Assembly (NCBI GenBank): GCA_023249255.1
Contig: JAHFCY010000135.1
Location: 1-8,161, forward strand
Reading direction: 5' to 3'
From: Candidatus Lindowiibacteriota bacterium
GTDB taxonomy: Bacteria > Lindowbacteria > 2-12-FULL-62-27
Length of the DNA stretch: 8,161 nucleotides
Each line of letters opens with the position of its first letter. Positions within the stretch are counted from its first letter, which is position 1. The notes under the pieces are model-generated. The model was not told the DNA's origin. It made no database searches and saw only the letters and a list, made by a program, of their open reading frames with translations. This document shows, in pieces, positions 1 through 6,010 of this stretch. The position numbers were made by a program, and so were the translations under genes.

Positions 1-1
1 G

Positions 2-1723
2 ATGCGGGATTTGCTGGCGGAGGATGGGAGTATTTATGTGCATTGTGATTGGCGGGTGAACAGTCACATCCGTGTCGCCTTGGATGAAGTCTTTGGCCGC
101 GACCATCAGCTAAACCAGATTGTATGGAAACGAATTTTCTCGCACAGTGGCGGAAACAAATTTGGGATCGTCGATGACACCTTGCTCCTATGGACGAAAT
201 CCGAGCGGTTCATTTTCAATAAGCTCACGAAGCCGCATGCTGATTCCTACATCAAATCGCACTACGGTAGCGTTGATGAACACGGCAAGCAATTTCGTCT
301 TGTGACGCTGTCTGCGAAGGGTTCGGGACCTGCACGCATGTTTGCTAAAAGGCTGATCGCTCCGCCACCAGGAAGGCACTGGGCTTGGAGTCAGGAGCGA
401 ATCAACGACGCTTTGAAGAGCGGAAAGATCGTCTTCGCATCAACGGGCCAGCCCAATATCAAACAGTATCTCGACGACACCGAAGGGACGATGATCCAGA
501 CGATTTGGGACGATCTGCCCGGTGTCAATCCTATTTCGCAAGAGCTACTCGGTTATCCCACGCAAAAACCCGAAGCCTTGCTCGAACGCATAATTAAAGC
601 TTCTTCCAACGAGGGCGACCTGGTGGCCGACTTTTTCGGCGGTTCCGGCACCACCACCGCAGTCGCGGAAAAACTCGGACGCAAATGGATCACCAGCGAC
701 CTCGGCAAATTCGCCATCCACACCACACGCAAACGCCTGATCGGTGTCCAGCGGGAACTGAAAGCCGAAGGCAAAAACTATCGCGCCTTTGAAATCCTGA
801 ACCTTGGGAAATACGAGCGCCAGCACTACATCGGCGTCAACCCCAACCTGCGCGAGGCGGAACAGCAAAAGCAGTTGGCGGAAAAAGAAGCCGCCTTCGT
901 CAACTTGATCCTGCGCGCCTACCGCGCCGAAAAGACCGACGGCTTTGCCGCGTTCCACGGCAAGAAGGCCGGGCGGTTAGTGGCGGTGGGGCCTGTCAAC
1001 TTGCCGGTGACGCGGCTGTTTGTGGAGGAGGTCATCCTCGAATGCCGCAAGAAGCACATCACCCGCGTGGACATTCTGGGGTTTGAGTTTGAGATGGGGC
1101 TGTTCCCCAACGTGCTGGACGAAGCCCGCGCCAAAGGCATCGACATCGCGCCCAAGTACATTCCCGCCGAGGTATTCGACAAGCGGGCGGTGGAAAAAAA
1201 TCAGGTGGTCTTCCATGATGTTTCCTTCATCGAGGTCAAGCCGCACGTCAAGAAGAACAGCGTGGCGGTTGAGCTGACCGATTTTTCCGTTTTCTATTCG
1301 CAGGATTCCATCGCCGCCGCCGAAAGCCAGCTCAAGGACAAATCCAGCAAGATCGTGGTGGAGAAGGGGCAGATCGTGAAAGTGAGCAAGGACGCGAAGG
1401 GCATCGTCAGCCGCGAACGGCTCACAAAAAAATGGACGGACTGGATCGACTACTGGTCCGTCGACTTCGACTTCGAGAGCAAACGCGAGATCATCCGGGT
1501 GAAGAATGAAAAAACGTCGGAGTGGGAAGAGCGCTGGACCGGGGATTACATTTTCGAGAACGAGTGGCAATCGTTCCGCACCAAAAAGGAGCGGTCGATC
1601 GAACTGACCAGCGTCTTTCACGAATGCGAGCCGGGCCGGCGCAAGCTGGCGGTCAAGGTGGTGGACATTTTCGGCAACGACACGATGACGATTGTCGAAA
1701 TCAAGGTGGGAGGGAAGAAATAG
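2..1723 (+). CDS. mod: Type III restriction-modification DNA methyltransferase (Mod), 3' part
   Basis: This is the C-terminal 573 residues of a beta-class amino-methyltransferase that would methylate adenine in an asymmetric site and give Res its specificity. The frame is open to the window edge. The ATG at position 2 is probably internal, because the catalytic DPPY motif (motif IV), which precedes the target-recognition region in this class, is absent and must lie upstream. Visible are GYPTQKP (residues 184-190, motif X) and DFFGGSGTT (210-218, motif I, S-adenosylmethionine binding), followed by TSDLGKFAI (motif II region). Residues of about 45-180, between the early motifs and motif X, should be the target-recognition domain. 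Residues of about 280-573 form a long C-terminal domain seen in large Mod-like methylases. G+C is about 51% over 121-600 and about 60% over 601-1020, which fits exchange of the recognition domain. The next genes are KilA-N and res. The family call is firm; the methylated base and site are unknown. Confidence 0.9.
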   Translation: MRDLLAEDGSIYVHCDWRVNSHIRVALDEVFGRDHQLNQIVWKRIFSHSGGNKFGIVDDTLLLWTKSERFIFNKLTKPHADSYIKSHYGSVDEHGKQFRLVTLSAKGSGPARMFAKRLIAPPPGRHWAWSQERINDALKSGKIVFASTGQPNIKQYLDDTEGTMIQTIWDDLPGVNPISQELLGYPTQKPEALLERIIKASSNEGDLVADFFGGSGTTTAVAEKLGRKWITSDLGKFAIHTTRKRLIGVQRELKAEGKNYRAFEILNLGKYERQHYIGVNPNLREAEQQKQLAEKEAAFVNLILRAYRAEKTDGFAAFHGKKAGRLVAVGPVNLPVTRLFVEEVILECRKKHITRVDILGFEFEMGLFPNVLDEARAKGIDIAPKYIPAEVFDKRAVEKNQVVFHDVSFIEVKPHVKKNSVAVELTDFSVFYSQDSIAAAESQLKDKSSKIVVEKGQIVKVSKDAKGIVSRERLTKKWTDWIDYWSVDFDFESKREIIRVKNEKTSEWEERWTGDYIFENEWQSFRTKKERSIELTSVFHECEPGRRKLAVKVVDIFGNDTMTIVEIKVGGKK

Positions 1724-1777
1724 TTGAGCAACCCGGATTTTAAACCTCTCAAATTCGATAGGTTTAGAAAGTCTGCT
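1724..1777 (+). repeat. Diverged 54-bp direct repeat, upstream copy
   Basis: This aligns without gaps to 2000-2053, 276 nt (92 codons) downstream, at 40 of 54 bases by hand count. Both copies lie in the same reading frame and encode related 18-residue peptides. The differences are mostly single changes per codon, as in a coding sequence that once was under selection. Similarity drops after the eighteenth codon, so only this piece of the KilA-N gene is duplicated. Confidence 0.65.
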
Positions 1778-1825
1778 TTAATTCCCCCGAATTCGAGGGA
1801 ATTAGATATTGATCAGGAGGATTAA
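1724..1825 (+). CDS. Possible 33-residue leader ORF resembling a KilA-N segment
   Basis: A TTG codon directly follows the mod TAG stop, and a G-rich Shine-Dalgarno-like run (GGGAGGG, 1708-1714) lies 9 nt upstream. The frame stays open for 33 codons and ends in a TAA that directly precedes the KilA-N ATG. The first 18 codons read L/M-SNPDFKPLKFDRFRKSA. They match KilA-N residues 59-76 (LNNPGFKPIEFDGFRKQA) at 12 of 18 residues and 40 of 54 bases without gaps. The last 15 codons are unlike anything recognised. The stretch is A+T-rich (38% G+C over 1741-1800) and contains two palindromes. It may be a translated leader coupling mod to KilA-N, a remnant of a duplicated KilA-N gene, or untranslated regulatory DNA whose open frame is inherited. 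Translation is unproven. Confidence 0.35.
   Translation: MSNPDFKPLKFDRFRKSALIPPNSRELDIDQED
1738..1769. repeat. Degenerate 32-bp palindrome, copy 1
   Basis: The 16-bp half-sites meet between 1753 and 1754 and pair at 13 of 16 positions (outer TTT-AAACCT against AGGTTTA-AAA). It has the same length and layout as the palindrome at 2014-2045, including the same T/G mismatch in the outer arm, and aligns with it base for base, so the two are homologous. It lies between the mod stop and the KilA-N start, where an operator would be expected. Confidence 0.7.
1779..1804. promoter_or_regulatory. 26-bp palindrome upstream of KilA-N, candidate operator
   Basis: The arms TAATTCCC and GGGAATTA surround a CGAATTCG core; 12 of 13 base pairs match and the only mismatch is 1787/1796. 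It ends 10 nt before the AGGAGG ribosome-binding site of the KilA-N gene. The core resembles the centres of the palindromes at 1738-1769 and 2014-2045. A dimeric DNA-binding protein, perhaps KilA-N itself, could bind here (inference). As RNA it could form a hairpin close to the ribosome-binding site. It has no following T-run, so it is not a Rho-independent terminator. Confidence 0.5.
1815..1820 (+). promoter_or_regulatory. Shine-Dalgarno site of the KilA-N gene
   Basis: AGGAGG lies 5 nt before the ATG at 1826. It is close to a perfect anti-16S match, and it fixes that start. It overlaps the last codons of the possible leader ORF. Confidence 0.8.
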
Positions 1826-2647
1826 ATGGCAAAAATAAATGTGCAAGGCCGGGAGATAGCCGTATTCAGTAAAAAGGAAGAAGACTATATTTGCCTCACG
1901 GACATGGCGAGGTACAAGGACGCGGAGCGCACCGACTACATCATTCAAAACTGGCTTCGGAACCGCAACACGATCGAATTCCTGGGAATCTGGGAACAAC
2001 TGAACAATCCCGGTTTTAAACCCATCGAATTCGATGGGTTTAGAAAACAGGCCGGACTCAACAGTTTTTCCCTCACAGCCAGGCGGTGGATAGAAACGAC
2101 GAATGCCGTCGGGTTGATATCCAAATCCGGCAGATACGGCGGCACCTACGCCCATAAAGACATTGCCTTCGAGTTCGCGTCCTGGATTTCCGTTGAATTC
2201 AAATTGTATCTGATCAAAGAATTCCAGCGCCTCAAGGATGATGATCGAAAACAACTCGGCTGGGACATCCGGCGCAATCTGGCCAAAATCAACTACCGGA
2301 TTCATACCGGAGCCATTAAAGAGAATCTGATTCCCCCGGCACTGACGGCGCGCCAGACGAACCTGATCTATGCCACGGAGGCGGATGTTCTGAACATGGC
2401 CTTATTTGGCATGACCGCGAAGGAGTGGCGTGACGGCCATCCGGACGAGAAGGGCAATATTCGAGACTACGCGAATGTGTCACAGCTCGTTTGTCTCTCG
2501 AATCTGGAAACTCTAAATGCCCATTTTATCCAAGAGAAAACATCGCAGGCGGAGCGGCTCCGCAAGTTGAACCAGATCGCAATCGCGCAGATGAAACTTC
2601 TAGCGGGCGACACTGGAATCAAACGGTTTGACAAGGGAAGCGAATAA
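1826..2647 (+). CDS. KilA-N domain DNA-binding protein in a type III R-M locus
   Basis: The 273-residue product carries a KilA-N-type domain over about residues 5-137. Recognisable parts are YICLTDMARYKD (21-32), a WLRNRNTIEFLGIWE helix region (43-57) and the run KSGRYGGTYAHKDIAFEFASW through FKLYLIKEFQRLK (100-137). The C-terminal half (about 138-273) is charged and helical with no motif I recognise. KilA-N domains bind DNA and are typical of phage and large DNA virus proteins; from memory, genes of this kind also sit between mod and res in other type III loci. The start has a strong AGGAGG site and directly abuts an upstream TAA, and its own TAA directly abuts the res GTG. G+C is about 51%, below the 3' half of mod and the res lines counted (about 58-60%). 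A perfect 26-bp palindrome lies inside codons 64-73. Autoregulation or control of restriction is a reasonable inference, but no function is demonstrated. Confidence 0.85.
   Translation: MAKINVQGREIAVFSKKEEDYICLTDMARYKDAERTDYIIQNWLRNRNTIEFLGIWEQLNNPGFKPIEFDGFRKQAGLNSFSLTARRWIETTNAVGLISKSGRYGGTYAHKDIAFEFASWISVEFKLYLIKEFQRLKDDDRKQLGWDIRRNLAKINYRIHTGAIKENLIPPALTARQTNLIYATEADVLNMALFGMTAKEWRDGHPDEKGNIRDYANVSQLVCLSNLETLNAHFIQEKTSQAERLRKLNQIAIAQMKLLAGDTGIKRFDKGSE
2000..2053 (+). repeat. Diverged 54-bp direct repeat, copy within the KilA-N gene
   Basis: This is the second member of the repeat pair with 1724-1777 and encodes KilA-N residues 59-76. It includes the perfect palindrome at 2017-2042, whereas the upstream copy has decayed at three pairs. 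Confidence 0.65.
2014..2045. repeat. 32-bp palindrome inside the KilA-N gene, copy 2
   Basis: Positions 2017-2042 form a perfect palindrome of 13 base pairs (half-site TAAACCCATCGAA). Adding the outer three pairs gives 32 bp with one mismatch (2016/2043). The centre is an EcoRI-type GAATTC at 2028-2033. It encodes the segment FKPIEFDGFR (residues 64-73), and the codons themselves are reverse-complement partners: TTT with AAA, CCC with GGG, ATC with GAT, GAA with TTC. A diverged copy lies at 1738-1769. Confidence 0.9.
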
Positions 2648-5386
2648 GTGGCTCTGCATCCCAACTTCCCCGAATCGCCCTATGTGATTCTCGACCCGGC
2701 GGTGCGGTGGTTTCCGGCGGATGAAGCCTTGCGGGAGTCAAGCTCTGAAAAGTTGATGCCGCCGCTGGTGTCGCAACTTCGCAAGAAGGTGAAGGAGTGG
2801 CGGGCAGGCGGCTACACGGGCGCGACGGATACGAGCAGGAGCCTGCTCAACTGGTGGTTCAATACTCCGCATCTGCAAACCCTCACCCCCGACCCCTCTC
2901 CCTTGTCAGGGCGAGGGGAGAACACAATGGTCGAGTTTCAATATTACTTCGCCCAGCGCGAGGCGCTGGAGACCATCATATACCTGTACGACGTGGTCGG
3001 CGTGCAGGATAAATATGACTTGATGCGCTTCGACAGTTCCGGCGCGGTGTCGGCGGGGATGTTTGACGAGACTTGGCGGCGCTTCGTTGTGAAAATGGCG
3101 ACCGGCACGGGCAAGACCAAGGTGTTGAGCTTGGCGCTGGCGTGGAGCTTTTACCACAAACTGTACGAGCCGGAGTCGCAACTGGCGCGAAACTTTCTGG
3201 TGATCGCGCCCAACATCATCGTGCTGGACCGGATCTACAAGGATTTTCAGGGCCTGCGAATTTTCTTTCAAGACCCGGTCATTCCGGACAACGGCGTGGA
3301 CGGCCGAAACTGGCGCGACGATTTTCAACTGACCTTGCATCGGCAGGACGAGGTGCGCATCACCCGGCCCACCGGCAATATTTTTCTGACCAACATCCAC
3401 CGCGTCTATGCCGGCGACGATATTCTTGCTTCTCCTGACGATGAGAACACGATGGATTACTTTTTGGGCAAGCGGCCCACCGGCGCGACCACCGACTCCA
3501 AGGTGGATTTGGGTATGATCGTGCGCGACATCGACGAATTGGCGGTTCTCAACGACGAGGCGCACCACATTCATGACCCGCGCATGGCGTGGTTCAAATC
3601 CATAGAAGACATCCACAACCGGCTGAAACAAAAAGGGTCTGTCCTCTCCCTGCAAGTGGACACGACGGCCACGCCCAAGCACAACAACGGCGCGATTTTC
3701 GTGCAGACCGTGGCTGATTACCCGCTGGTGGAAGCCATCTCGCAAAACGTGGTCAAGCATCCCGTCCTGCCCGACGCCGCCAGCCGCGCAAAATTGGTGG
3801 AACGCCAGAGCGCCAAGTATACCGAGAAGTATGCCGACTATATTCACCTGGGCGTGCTGGAGTGGCGCAAGGCGTATGCCGAGCACGAGAAGATGGGCAA
3901 GAAGGCCATCCTGTTTGTGATGACCGACGACACCCGCAACTGCGACGACGTGGCTGCATATCTCGAAGGCAACTATGCCGATCTGAAAGGCGCGGTGCTG
4001 GTCATTCACACCAAGAAAAACGGAGAAATTTCCGAATCAACTTCGGGCAAAGACGAAAACGCACTCGATACGTTGCGCAAGCAAGCCAACGAGATTGACA
4101 GCATGGAGAGTCCCTTCAAGGCAATTATTTCCGTGATGGTTCTGAAAGAGGGCTGGGACGTGCGCAACGTCACCACCATTGTGGGACTGCGCGCCTATTC
4201 CGCGCAGAGCAATATTCTGCCCGAGCAAACTCTGGGACGCGGCCTGCGCAAAATGTATCCCGGCGGCGTGGAAGAATACGTCAGCGTGGTCGGCACGAAC
4301 GCGTTTATGGATTTTGTGGAATCCATTCAGGCCGAAGGCGTGGTGCTTGAACGCAAGCCGATGGGCGAAGGCACACAGGCCAAGACGCCGTTAGTGGTGG
4401 AGATTGACAAGGAGAACGTCAAAAAAGATATCGACGCTCTGGATATTGAAATCCCGGTGCTGACGCCACGCGTCTATCGGGAATACAAAAATCTGTCCGC
4501 GCTGGACGTGAGCGCGCTGGGACATCAACGCGTGTCATATCGACAGTTCAGCGAGGAAGAACAACGCGAGATCGTCTTCAAAGACATCACCACCGGCGAG
4601 GTGACGCACACAACCATCCTCGACACGGCGGGCGCCGCCGATTACCGCAGTGTGATCGGCTGGTTCGCGCAAACGATCATGAAGGACCTGCGCTTGGAAT
4701 ACCGCAAGGGATCTACTCCTCGTGGTTACGACGTGCTGTACGGCAAGGTCAAGAATTTTGTACAAGCCGAGTTGTTTGACCGCGCGGTGGACTTGGAAAG
4801 TCCCAACACGTTGCGCAACCTCTCGGAACTGGCGGCCACCAAGACCCTGATCGAGACATTCAAGAAGGCGATCAACGCTCTCACCGTGCAGGAAAAGGGC
4901 GACGCTGAAATCCGCGACAGCATCAAGCTTCGGCAAACGCGCCCCTTTGTGGCGAAGGATCAGGGATATCTCATCCCGAAAAAGAGCGTCTTCAACAGGA
5001 TCATCGGAGACAGCCATTTTGAATTGTTGTTCGCCCGATTTCTGGAGGATTGCGACGACGTGGTTTCCTATGGCAAGAATTATCTGGCGGTGCATTTCAA
5101 GCTGGATTACGTCAATGCGGACGGCGACATTTCCAACTACCATCCGGATTTTCTGGTCAAGCTGTCCGACAAGAGAATTGTGATTGCGGAGACCAAGGGA
5201 CAGGAAGACCTGGACGTGCCGCTCAAGATGGAGCGTCTGTGGCAGTGGTGCGAAGACATCAACCGGGTCCAGTCGGATGTGAAGTACGACTTTGTTTACG
5301 TGGATCAGGAAAATTTTGAGAAATACAAACCCACAACATTTCGGCAGTTGATGGACGGATTTCTGGAATACAAAGAGAAAATATAA
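2648..5386 (+). CDS. res: Type III restriction enzyme helicase-nuclease subunit (Res)
   Basis: The 912-residue product is full length for Res. With Mod it would form the ATP-dependent endonuclease that cuts unmethylated DNA near one of two inversely oriented sites. The superfamily 2 helicase motifs are in order: MATGTGKT (Walker A, 150-157), NDEAHH with DEAH at 303-306 (motif II), TATP at 340-343 (motif III) and QTLGRGLRK at 527-535 (motif VI). A PD-(D/E)XK nuclease follows near the C terminus, with HPDF (832-835) and ETK (848-850). All catalytic residues are present, so the enzyme looks active. The GTG start directly follows the KilA-N TAA; an AAGGGAAG site (2633-2640) 7 nt upstream supports it, and the next internal Met is at residue 37. 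Residues of about 78-92 come from a G/C-rich palindromic repeat that appears inserted in frame before the YYFAQREALETI segment. Confidence 0.95.
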   Translation: MALHPNFPESPYVILDPAVRWFPADEALRESSSEKLMPPLVSQLRKKVKEWRAGGYTGATDTSRSLLNWWFNTPHLQTLTPDPSPLSGRGENTMVEFQYYFAQREALETIIYLYDVVGVQDKYDLMRFDSSGAVSAGMFDETWRRFVVKMATGTGKTKVLSLALAWSFYHKLYEPESQLARNFLVIAPNIIVLDRIYKDFQGLRIFFQDPVIPDNGVDGRNWRDDFQLTLHRQDEVRITRPTGNIFLTNIHRVYAGDDILASPDDENTMDYFLGKRPTGATTDSKVDLGMIVRDIDELAVLNDEAHHIHDPRMAWFKSIEDIHNRLKQKGSVLSLQVDTTATPKHNNGAIFVQTVADYPLVEAISQNVVKHPVLPDAASRAKLVERQSAKYTEKYADYIHLGVLEWRKAYAEHEKMGKKAILFVMTDDTRNCDDVAAYLEGNYADLKGAVLVIHTKKNGEISESTSGKDENALDTLRKQANEIDSMESPFKAIISVMVLKEGWDVRNVTTIVGLRAYSAQSNILPEQTLGRGLRKMYPGGVEEYVSVVGTNAFMDFVESIQAEGVVLERKPMGEGTQAKTPLVVEIDKENVKKDIDALDIEIPVLTPRVYREYKNLSALDVSALGHQRVSYRQFSEEEQREIVFKDITTGEVTHTTILDTAGAADYRSVIGWFAQTIMKDLRLEYRKGSTPRGYDVLYGKVKNFVQAELFDRAVDLESPNTLRNLSELAATKTLIETFKKAINALTVQEKGDAEIRDSIKLRQTRPFVAKDQGYLIPKKSVFNRIIGDSHFELLFARFLEDCDDVVSYGKNYLAVHFKLDYVNADGDISNYHPDFLVKLSDKRIVIAETKGQEDLDVPLKMERLWQWCEDINRVQSDVKYDFVYVDQENFEKYKPTTFRQLMDGFLEYKEKI
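2880..2922. repeat. G/C-rich palindromic dispersed-type repeat captured inside res
   Basis: The run begins CCCTCACCCCCGACCCC and contains a hairpin: arm 2893-2902, loop 2903-2908 (TTGTCA), arm 2909-2918, with 9 of 10 pairs matching. Sequences of this CCCTCTCCC...GGGCGAGGGG type occur as dispersed intergenic repeats in many bacterial genomes (known from memory, not searched). Here it is read in frame as LTPDPSPLSGRGE within Res (about residues 79-91). The peptide is rich in Pro, Ser and Gly, unlike the residues on either side. It falls in the linker before the helicase core, where an added loop could be tolerated. Confidence 0.7.
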
Positions 5387-5446
5387 CAAGGGGGGGGCCG
5401 CCATCGCCGTTGTTTCCGTTACCGGGACTATGGCAGAGTGGCGCGC

Positions 5447-6010
5447 ATGAAACCAACCGCAGTTGCGCTCTACCTTGCGCTGGCCGGATTCGCCGCCTTC
5501 AGCATCACATTGAAACAGGAGATTCGCGGGTCTGCGGCGATACATGGCACGCATCTCAAGATAAACGAGCCGGCGCCGTCATTGACGTTGCCGGACCGGA
5601 CCGGACAGACCGTCGAACTGGCCGAGGTCTGCAAGAAGAACCGCCTTGTGATGGTTAATTTCTGGGCGAGCTGGTGCGGGCCCTGTCGGATGGAAATGCC
5701 CCAGTTTGAAAAACTGTACAAGGCGAAAAAATCCGAGGGATTGGAAATTCTTGCTGTGAGCGTTGACGAAGATCCGCAAAAACTCTCGGATTATCTCGCC
5801 AGACATTCATTTTCTTTTCCGATCCTTCACGACTCGAAGAACACCACGGCCGCGGCATACGGCATCGAGGGGCTGCCGACGACCGTTTTGCTGAATTCGG
5901 ACGGAAAGGTCGTCTATGTCTACGAAGGCATGCAGCCGCACATGGATTATCAAATCGACTATCAGTTGAAGCAGTTGAAGGATACGGACGAAAGAAAAAA
6001 GAATGGCTGA
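5447..6010 (+). CDS. Membrane-anchored TlpA/ResA-like thioredoxin-fold protein
   Basis: The 187-residue product has an uncleaved-anchor or signal-like N terminus: Lys at residue 2, then a hydrophobic stretch at about 4-21. A redoxin domain follows, starting at about residue 41 (EPAPSLTLPD). The active site is FWASWCGPC (72-80, cysteines 77 and 80) and the conserved cis-proline is in GLPTT (Pro144). Such proteins act outside the cytoplasmic membrane as thiol-disulfide reductases, for instance in cytochrome c maturation or in reducing exported proteins; the partner here is unknown. An in-frame GTG at 5438 would add three residues. The ATG at 5447 is preferred because it sits directly before the Lys and hydrophobic stretch, though neither start has a strong ribosome-binding site. 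The stop overlaps the ABC ATPase start by 8 nt, indicating coupled translation. The 60 bp upstream separate it from the restriction locus and include a run of eight G (5390-5397). Confidence 0.88.
   Translation: MKPTAVALYLALAGFAAFSITLKQEIRGSAAIHGTHLKINEPAPSLTLPDRTGQTVELAEVCKKNRLVMVNFWASWCGPCRMEMPQFEKLYKAKKSEGLEILAVSVDEDPQKLSDYLARHSFSFPILHDSKNTTAAAYGIEGLPTTVLLNSDGKVVYVYEGMQPHMDYQIDYQLKQLKDTDERKKNG

Noticed and set aside
977-1621. Antisense open frame of 214 codons opposite mod
   Set aside because: This is a shadow of the C-terminal region of mod, with no motif or independent support.
1779-1804. Rho-independent terminator after mod
   Set aside because: The inverted repeat has no following T-run and sits 10 nt before a ribosome-binding site, so an operator or leader hairpin is more likely.
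1724-1825. Sigma-70 promoter in the mod-KilA-N junction
   Set aside because: TTGAGC at 1724 has no -10-like hexamer at proper spacing, so no promoter can be supported by eye.
2906-4009. Long antisense open frame of 367 codons opposite res
   Set aside because: It lies wholly opposite a res gene with intact helicase motifs. Its His-, Val- and Gln-rich translation is what G/C-rich codons give on the reverse strand, and no domain is visible.
5390-5397. Run of eight G as a phase-variation switch
   Set aside because: The run lies after the res stop and before the thioredoxin start, so slippage would not change either protein. An effect on an unseen promoter cannot be excluded.
5387-5446. Terminator or promoter between res and the thioredoxin gene
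   Set aside because: Only a weak 5-bp inverted repeat (GCCAT/ATGGC) and no convincing -35/-10 pair could be seen in these 60 bp.
4535-5554. Antisense open frame of 339 codons opposite the end of res and the start of the thioredoxin gene
   Set aside because: It crosses two well-supported genes, has no recognisable motif, and shows the same shadow composition.
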